Source of the DNA: Psychromonas algicola
Lineage (GTDB): Bacteria; Pseudomonadota; Gammaproteobacteria; Enterobacterales; Psychromonadaceae
Assembly: GCF_004378355.1 (NCBI RefSeq)
Contig: NZ_SNUB01000006.1
Location: 1-64,000 of the forward strand
Length of the DNA stretch: 64,000 nucleotides
Direction of reading: 5' to 3'
The notes under the pieces: model-generated
What the model saw: only the letters and a program-made list of their open reading frames with translations
Databases searched by the model: none
Told to the model about the DNA's origin: nothing
Position numbers and translations under genes: made by a program
In this document: positions 58,472-64,000 of the stretch, piece after piece
How the letters are laid out: each line of letters opens with the position of its first letter
Numbering within the stretch: the stretch's first letter is position 1

Positions 58472-59548
58472 TTAGTGGCTATCAGACACACCCGCATCAG
58501 CAAATGAAGCCATTTCATTTAAGAATGTAAGCGCAGAAACCAATAATGGGTAAGCAACGGTCACGCCAGATCCTTCTCCTAAACGCATACCAATTGAAAG
58601 TAATGGTTTAGCCTCCATTTTGGCCAATAATCGTTTATGTGCTTGCTCTTCAGACTGATGACAGAATTGCGTGTAATGTAAAAAGTTTTCATTCATTTCA
58701 CTAGCAACTAACGCCGCACTCGAAGCAATAAAACCGTCAATTAACACTAACATAGATAATTCTGCAGCTTTTAACATGCCGCCCACCATCATCGCGATTT
58801 CAAAACCGCCAACACTTTGCAATACAATTAAAGGATCACTTGCGTCTAGTTTGTATTTTGCAATCGCAGTATCAATGGCTTTAGCCTTGATTAAAACAGT
58901 CGCATCATCAACACCAGAGCCTTTACCTGCAGATTCTTGACCAGTTAATCCTAATAAAGCAGACATGATCGCGGCCGCTGAGGTGGTATTAGCTATGCCC
59001 ATTTCACCAAATCCAATCACGTTACAGCCTTGGTCAAATTGTGCTTTGACGACTTCAGCACCTTTATTGATAGCGGCGATGCATTGCTCTTTACTCATTG
59101 CAGCTTGCTCAACAAAGTTGTGTGTCCCCGCAGCAATAGGTAGGTTAATAAAATTAGCATTGGTAATGTTATCAAAGTTAGCTTTCACACCTGCGTTTAC
59201 AATTTTCAATTCGATATTATGTTGGTTTGAAAAACAGTTAATAGCTGCACCATTATTAAGAAAATTTAACACCATTTGTTCGGTCACAACTTGCGGAAAT
59301 AAACTCACACCTTGATCCGCGACACCATGGTCAGCAGCAAAAACAATCACACAGGGTTTAACAAACTTTGGCATTAAGCTTTGCTGTAATAATGCGACTT
59401 TAAAGGCAACCGTTTCTAATAAACCTAAACTGCCTTGAGGTTTTGTTTTCATGTCTATTTTATCTTGAATAGAGCTAATAAATGCAGACGTCACTTTATC
59501 GACAGGTGAAATAATATCAAACACGTTAATTTCCTTAATATGAACCAT
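58472..59548 (-). CDS. cobT: Nicotinate-nucleotide:dimethylbenzimidazole phosphoribosyltransferase
   Basis: A 358-residue enzyme making alpha-ribazole-5'-phosphate, the lower ligand of cobalamin. KTKPQGSLGLLE near the N-terminus, VIVFAADHGVADQGVSLFP, GEMGIANTTSAAAI and LGEGSGVTVAYPLL (catalytic Glu region) are full-length CobT signatures. It heads the lower-pathway cluster, from which cobU is missing here. No cobalamin riboswitch was found upstream. Confidence 0.95.
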   Translation of the reverse strand: MVHIKEINVFDIISPVDKVTSAFISSIQDKIDMKTKPQGSLGLLETVAFKVALLQQSLMPKFVKPCVIVFAADHGVADQGVSLFPQVVTEQMVLNFLNNGAAINCFSNQHNIELKIVNAGVKANFDNITNANFINLPIAAGTHNFVEQAAMSKEQCIAAINKGAEVVKAQFDQGCNVIGFGEMGIANTTSAAAIMSALLGLTGQESAGKGSGVDDATVLIKAKAIDTAIAKYKLDASDPLIVLQSVGGFEIAMMVGGMLKAAELSMLVLIDGFIASSAALVASEMNENFLHYTQFCHQSEEQAHKRLLAKMEAKPLLSIGMRLGEGSGVTVAYPLLVSALTFLNEMASFADAGVSDSH

Positions 59549-59743
59549 AATGAACTTATACCTATTACCGGAAATAGGCTAAACTAAAACAGTGCTGTTA
59601 TAGATGTGGATACAATCACAATCTCGGGTAAAGTTGTACACTTTTGCTAAAAATAGCATACATTAACCTACTGTTTTAATAACAACTGTATCTTGTATCT
59701 ATGTTATTTTCCCATGTTTAAAACAATTTATTGAGAGATATTT

Positions 59744-61297
59744 ATGAATGACGACGACATTTTACTCATTGATGATGAAATAATCCCCATTAATGATTCG
59801 ACTGATGCTCGTTTATCTCCTTGGAAAGTCCTTATTATTGATGATGATGAGGAAATGCATGCGGTGACAAAATTAGTCCTATCTAGTTTTGAATGGGATG
59901 ATATTCCATTACATTTTTTAAGTGCTTACTCTGCCTATGAAGCCGAATTGTTATTTAAAGAACATAATGACATTGCCGTTGCATTAGTTGATGTTGTGAT
60001 GGAAACCGATAATGCTGGTCTCGGATTGATTAAAACAATCCGAGATACGTTAAATAATAAAGAAACTCGACTTATTTTAAGAACCGGACAGCCCGGGCAA
60101 GCACCAGAACGGAAAATCATCCGTGAATATGATATTTCAGATTATAAAAACAAAACGGAATTAAGTGGCATCAAACTCGACACTTTAATGTGTAATGCAT
60201 TACGTGCTTATCAAAGTGTTATGTCTTTGAAAAAAAATAAGCAAGGGTTAGAAATTGTTGTTGCTTCTTCATCCTCCTTATTTGAATCACCAACCTATGA
60301 ATCAATCGTTAAAGCTACGATCAATTATCTCACTCAACTGGTTAGATTATGTACTTCTAACGTAGAATATACTCTTTCGTCTTTAGGGATTTATTGTAAT
60401 CCGACTATCTTTCACTTACTCGAAACCACCGAGAAATTTTCACACCTCAGCGATATACACGATATTGATAAGTTACCCGATGCAGTTTCACTATTAATTA
60501 CTCAATGCATTCAAGAACAACGACATATTTATACTGATAATGCCTTTGTGATGAACATATCAAGCAGCTCCGATAGTTCAATCATCCTCTACTTTGAAGG
60601 TTTTTTACCGCTTAATGAGCAAGATATTGCATTACTCGATTTATTTGCAGCCAATGCAAAAACCTCTTTTGATAACGAAGAGTTACGTCACGAAGTCAGT
60701 GAAGGACAACGTGAAATTGTTTATCTGCTAGGTGAAGCAATTGAGCATAAATCTAAAGAAACAGGTAATCATATTCGTCGCGTAGCTGAGATCACCCGCG
60801 TATTGGCACTTGAATTAGGTTATTCAGTCAAAGAAGCAGAGAAAATAAAATCAGCTTCTCCACTGCACGATTTAGGCAAAATAGGCATTCCAGATGACAT
60901 ATTACATAAACCTGCTGCATTAGATTCTGATCAATGGGAAATAATGAAGTCACATGTAGAAATTGGTTATGATTTAGTACGCCATTCTAATCAAGACGTT
61001 TTAAGATATGCCGCATTAATCAGTTATCAGCATCATGAAAAATGGGATGGTTCAGGTTATCCTAATGGCCTAAAAGGTGAAGAAATTGATTTGGTCGGGC
61101 GTATTGCTTCATTAGCAGATGTATTTGATGCACTCGCGCATGATCGTTGTTATAAAAAAGCATGGCCAATGCATGAAGTCATTGCATTTATTGAGCAACA
61201 AGCCGGTTCACATTTTGACCCTAGAGTGGTTGCTGCATTCAAGCGATGCCAGCAAAAGATTATTGAAATCAATGAGCAATACAAAGACATCTATTAA
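59744..61297 (+). CDS. Response regulator with DUF3369 and HD-GYP domains
   Basis: A 517-residue regulator. The REC domain (about 27-155) has IIDDDEEMH and the phospho-acceptor Asp83 in ALVDVVMETD. A DUF3369 (GAF-like) sensor region follows (about 170-310). The C-terminal HD-GYP domain (about 325-500) has HDLGKIGIP (H374, D375) and GYP near 437-439, the active form that hydrolyses cyclic di-GMP. No cognate histidine kinase is adjacent. Likely controls motility/biofilm choices; target unknown. Confidence 0.93.
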   Translation: MNDDDILLIDDEIIPINDSTDARLSPWKVLIIDDDEEMHAVTKLVLSSFEWDDIPLHFLSAYSAYEAELLFKEHNDIAVALVDVVMETDNAGLGLIKTIRDTLNNKETRLILRTGQPGQAPERKIIREYDISDYKNKTELSGIKLDTLMCNALRAYQSVMSLKKNKQGLEIVVASSSSLFESPTYESIVKATINYLTQLVRLCTSNVEYTLSSLGIYCNPTIFHLLETTEKFSHLSDIHDIDKLPDAVSLLITQCIQEQRHIYTDNAFVMNISSSSDSSIILYFEGFLPLNEQDIALLDLFAANAKTSFDNEELRHEVSEGQREIVYLLGEAIEHKSKETGNHIRRVAEITRVLALELGYSVKEAEKIKSASPLHDLGKIGIPDDILHKPAALDSDQWEIMKSHVEIGYDLVRHSNQDVLRYAALISYQHHEKWDGSGYPNGLKGEEIDLVGRIASLADVFDALAHDRCYKKAWPMHEVIAFIEQQAGSHFDPRVVAAFKRCQQKIIEINEQYKDIY

Positions 61298-61334
61298 CCC
61301 TTTTCATACCCAAACGACAAACTGACTTCGCTAT

Positions 61335-61366
61335 GCTAGGTGTGTTTTTAACAACACATGCCTAGC
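61335..61366 (+). terminator. Hairpin after the HD-GYP gene
   Basis: GCTAGG-TGTGTT pairs with AACACA-(TG)-CCTAGC, with a 2-nt bulge and a 6-nt loop. It lies 38 bp past the stop. The tail (GCTTTAATT) is moderately T-rich. Confidence 0.45.
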
Positions 61367-61461
61367 GCTTTAATTAAATCATCAAAATCTGTGACAATTA
61401 CTCCCTAAATGTAAACTTTGCTTTATAATATGCTTTTTGTTTTATTGTATTGGAAATATTG

Positions 61462-62820
61462 ATGTCATTTGAATCGCTTGAGCTTGATCAGCACTTATTA
61501 AACGCCGTTGCTAAAATGGGTCACACTCGCCCTACCAGCATCCAAAGCTTGGTGATCCCACCAGCAATGGATGAACGCGATATCATGGCAAGTGCACCGA
61601 CAGGAACAGGCAAAACATTGGCATTCTTGTTACCTGCAGTGCAACGCTTAATTGATTACCCGCGTCGCAAAGGTGGCTCTGCACGTATTCTCGTATTAAC
61701 GCCAACCCGTGAATTAGCAGTACAAATCAGTGAAATCGCAGAACAACTTATTGAAGGCACAAAATTAGTTGTTGGTAATATTATTGGTGGTATCTCTTAT
61801 GAAGCACAAGAAGATACTATTATGGGCTCCGTTGATATTGTTATCGCAACACCTGGCCGCTTAATGGAATACATTGATGCTGAAGCCTTTGATTGCCGCG
61901 AAGTTGAATGCTTGATCTTAGATGAAGCAGATAGAATGCTAGATATGGGATTCATCGCAGAAATGGATCGCATTGCAGGTGAAGCTCGTTGGCGCAAAAT
62001 GACGGCTCTATTTTCAGCAACATTAGAAGGTAAAGGCTTACGCGAATTTGCAAGAGACGTATTAAAAAACCCAGTGCAACTGACTGCCGAAGTGACGCGT
62101 AGAGAAAGTGGTAAGATTTTACAGTATATCCATTTAGCTGATAATCCTGAGCACAAACTGCAATTACTAGCGGCTATTCTGCAACAAGAGCCTGAGCATG
62201 AACAAGTACATAAGATGATTGTATTTGTTAAGACTCGTGACCGCCTTGCGCAACTTGTTGCTCAATTAGCAGAATTAAATATTCGCTGTAATTACTTACG
62301 TGGAGAAATGGATCAAGAGAAACGTAATCTTTCTCTTCGTCAATTCAAAGAAGGCACCACTAATATATTAATCGCCACCGATGTGGCAGCGCGTGGTATC
62401 GATGTTCCTGATATTAGCCATGTTATTAACTATGATATGCCACGCAGTGCAGATGTTTATGTACACCGTATTGGCCGTACAGCTCGTGGTGGTAAAAAAG
62501 GCACTGCGATTTCAATTATTGAAGCACATGATATTGATATTCTTTCTAAAGTTGAACGTTATACAGATCAAATATTAAAACGTCGTGTGATCAAAGGGTT
62601 ACGTCCTCAAAATAAAGAAGCAAAAGCGAGTGTACGTAAAACTAAAAAGCCGTTAACCAAAAAAGGCAAAGCACGCGAAGAAGAAGTTAAACGACTTCAA
62701 AAAGAAAAACGCCAAAAGAAAAAACTCGAAATGGGCAAACAGCGCCATAGAACAATTAAAGCAAAAGGTAAGCCTAATTGGGCGGGTAAAAAGAAAGCTG
62801 AAGACGATAAACAAGCTTAA
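61462..62820 (+). CDS. srmB: DEAD-box ATP-dependent RNA helicase SrmB
   Basis: ATG 61462 (MSFESLELDQHLLNAV, 452 residues) is chosen over an in-frame TTG four codons earlier; GGAAAT lies at good spacing. Walker A APTGTGKT, DEAD in [24 protein letters not shown] and [19 protein letters not shown] match SrmB, with the family's very basic Lys-rich tail (last ~60 residues). It acts in early 50S ribosome assembly, especially at low temperature. Confidence 0.93.
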   Translation: MSFESLELDQHLLNAVAKMGHTRPTSIQSLVIPPAMDERDIMASAPTGTGKTLAFLLPAVQRLIDYPRRKGGSARILVLTPTRELAVQISEIAEQLIEGTKLVVGNIIGGISYEAQEDTIMGSVDIVIATPGRLMEYIDAEAFDCREVECLILDEADRMLDMGFIAEMDRIAGEARWRKMTALFSATLEGKGLREFARDVLKNPVQLTAEVTRRESGKILQYIHLADNPEHKLQLLAAILQQEPEHEQVHKMIVFVKTRDRLAQLVAQLAELNIRCNYLRGEMDQEKRNLSLRQFKEGTTNILIATDVAARGIDVPDISHVINYDMPRSADVYVHRIGRTARGGKKGTAISIIEAHDIDILSKVERYTDQILKRRVIKGLRPQNKEAKASVRKTKKPLTKKGKAREEEVKRLQKEKRQKKKLEMGKQRHRTIKAKGKPNWAGKKKAEDDKQA

Positions 62821-63061
62821 AATAGCAAGCTAATAAATGGTGGCTGGTTTTATTGAACAATGAAACTAGTCACTTTTGACTCACTCTCAATCACTTACTT
62901 AAGCGTTACCCACAAAAATAGCATACTTGCATTAACTCAAATTCCCCAACTTCTACTAAAAAATAAGAAGTTAACAACTAAATCACTAAAGAAAGTTATT
63001 TTTCCTCCTGTTATAATAGTTATTATTTATATTTTCATATTGTTACTTGATTAGGCTAGCT

Positions 63062-64000
63062 ATGCGTTTTTCACATCCTTTATTATTGGTTGCTCCAGTT
63101 ATACTCGCCTTATCAGCATGCTCTTCAACGACCTCTAGAATAAAAGAAAACCTTGCCTTTCTTGGTGTTAACTACAAAGCTTATTCACAGGTTTCTGAAG
63201 CAAGTTTCAGAGGCCAGCTTAATTACGATGGTGCTCAAGCTTATTTCAAGTCCTGTGATAGTGAGATTGAATATGAAATCTCTGATAATGAAGAGCTCTA
63301 TGATATATATGACACCATCATCGATGCTCAAGATGAAGAAGATCCTGTCTATATCGAGTTTTCGGGGGAAGTAAACTTTCCAGATCACTACAACTCAGAT
63401 TCACCTATTGTGATTGATGTTGAAAGAGTGCATCACATGGCTGCGAAAAAGATATCTCTGCAATGTGCAAAAGCAATTGATACCTTTGATTTCAAAGCAA
63501 AAGGCAATGACCCTTACTGGCGAATCAATGCTCATGAGCAAACGTTATTTTTTGCAAACAAAGCGAGCAATGAGTCCTATCAATTAGATAAGATTGAACT
63601 TAGTACAAGTAGCGTCAATTACTTAAAAGGTGTTAATGATAAAGGCGAGCAACTCTTCCTTGAAATAACACCAGAGCACTGTTACATGCTCGACAATCAA
63701 GAATACTGGGGATTCCGTACGCAAATTAATAGTATTTATGGCGAATTTAATGGATGTGGTGAATCAGGACATTTAAGTAATGTGGCTTTGTTTAAAGGCG
63801 AATATGTTAATCAATCGCAAGCTATTAAGTTAACGCTAAAGCAAGATCATACTCTTAAATACCAACAAACAACGGATGGACAGCTAAGCGAAAAGACAGG
63901 TTTTTGGAAAAGTAACACAGAAGAAACCGTTGTACTTATGTTAACCAATGAAAACACTAAAATGATACAAGAAGAGCTGATATTAACTCGTGATGGCGAC
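63062..64000 (+). CDS. Predicted outer-membrane lipoprotein, partial (runs off the window)
   Basis: ATG 63062 opens an uninterrupted frame of 313 codons to the window end. A signal peptide ends in the lipobox LSAC (about residues 18-21), so the mature protein should be lipid-anchored at Cys21. Later parts (FRGQLNYDGAQAYFKSC, and GEYVNQSQAIKLTLKQDHT near the right edge) recall NlpE-like and COG3650-like beta domains; this is a loose impression. It lies 241 bp after srmB. True length and function are unknown. Confidence 0.72.
   Translation, partial: MRFSHPLLLVAPVILALSACSSTTSRIKENLAFLGVNYKAYSQVSEASFRGQLNYDGAQAYFKSCDSEIEYEISDNEELYDIYDTIIDAQDEEDPVYIEFSGEVNFPDHYNSDSPIVIDVERVHHMAAKKISLQCAKAIDTFDFKAKGNDPYWRINAHEQTLFFANKASNESYQLDKIELSTSSVNYLKGVNDKGEQLFLEITPEHCYMLDNQEYWGFRTQINSIYGEFNGCGESGHLSNVALFKGEYVNQSQAIKLTLKQDHTLKYQQTTDGQLSEKTGFWKSNTEETVVLMLTNENTKMIQEELILTRDGD

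Noticed and set aside
59549-59743. Possible cobalamin riboswitch upstream of cobT
   Set aside because: No B12-box-like conserved core was visible; only a short hairpin CCTATT/AATAGG (59561-59578).
62860-63054. 64-codon plus-strand ORF with a hydrophobic C-terminus before the lipoprotein gene
   Set aside because: No Shine-Dalgarno sequence, no family resemblance and an unremarkable N-terminus; a small membrane protein cannot be excluded but is not supported.

Overview
The window is a low-GC (roughly 38-40% by eye) bacterial chromosome segment. Gene content and protein signatures point to a marine, probably cold-adapted gammaproteobacterium near Psychromonas, Moritella or Colwellia: NhaD sodium/proton antiporter, TRAP uptake, the ubiE-ubiJ-ubiB-tatABCD-hemB block, a Vibrio/Haemophilus-like inner-core LPS set with a Kdo kinase, SrmB/RhlE helicases and the ABC-F protein YbiT. 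The genus is inference. No rRNA, tRNA or CRISPR array was seen.

Layout. 1-121: right end of an IS4-family element cut by the window edge. 0.2-3.3 kb: transketolase, a DUF6572-like protein, GlpE. 3.3-13.7 kb: LPS core and surface polysaccharide locus, with a GT2 and an O-antigen ligase-like protein on minus, hldD-waaF-waaA on plus, then a minus-strand run of glycosyltransferases (GT90, GT4, GT2, GT9) and the Kdo kinase. 13.9-22.4 kb: pgi, then ubiE-ubiJ-ubiB, tatABC-tatD and hemB, all plus. 22.5-26.7 kb: AraC-type regulator divergent from a three-gene TRAP transporter whose binding protein carries a Tat signal. 26.7-34.7 kb: NYN-domain protein, a frameshifted sirB2-like gene, an Rdx (SelW-like) protein, a chemotaxis receptor inserted between two ~245-bp direct repeats, a siderophore-interacting protein, and an ECF transporter (T, fused A, S). 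34.9-40.6 kb: SDR/LysR divergent pair, tag, and an M16 insulinase/pitrilysin-type protease.

40.8-42.8 kb is the most unusual stretch. Two near-identical ~330-bp repeats in tandem, plus partial copies, have strong hairpins; one stem is preserved by three compensatory base-pair changes between copies. A two-gene module follows: a 54-aa protein translationally coupled to a 197-aa protein that I read as a divergent PARP/ART-like enzyme. It is bracketed by 46-bp direct repeats from the same family and is my best candidate for an undescribed system (toxin-antitoxin or defence-like; inference).

42.9-64 kb: rhlE, ybiT, chrA, a Sel1-repeat protein with an unknown partner, an orphan YezG-like immunity protein, pilA-pilB-pilC without pilD, nhaD, cobT-cobS-cobC (lower cobalamin pathway), a REC/DUF3369/HD-GYP regulator, srmB, and the start of a lipoprotein running off the right edge.
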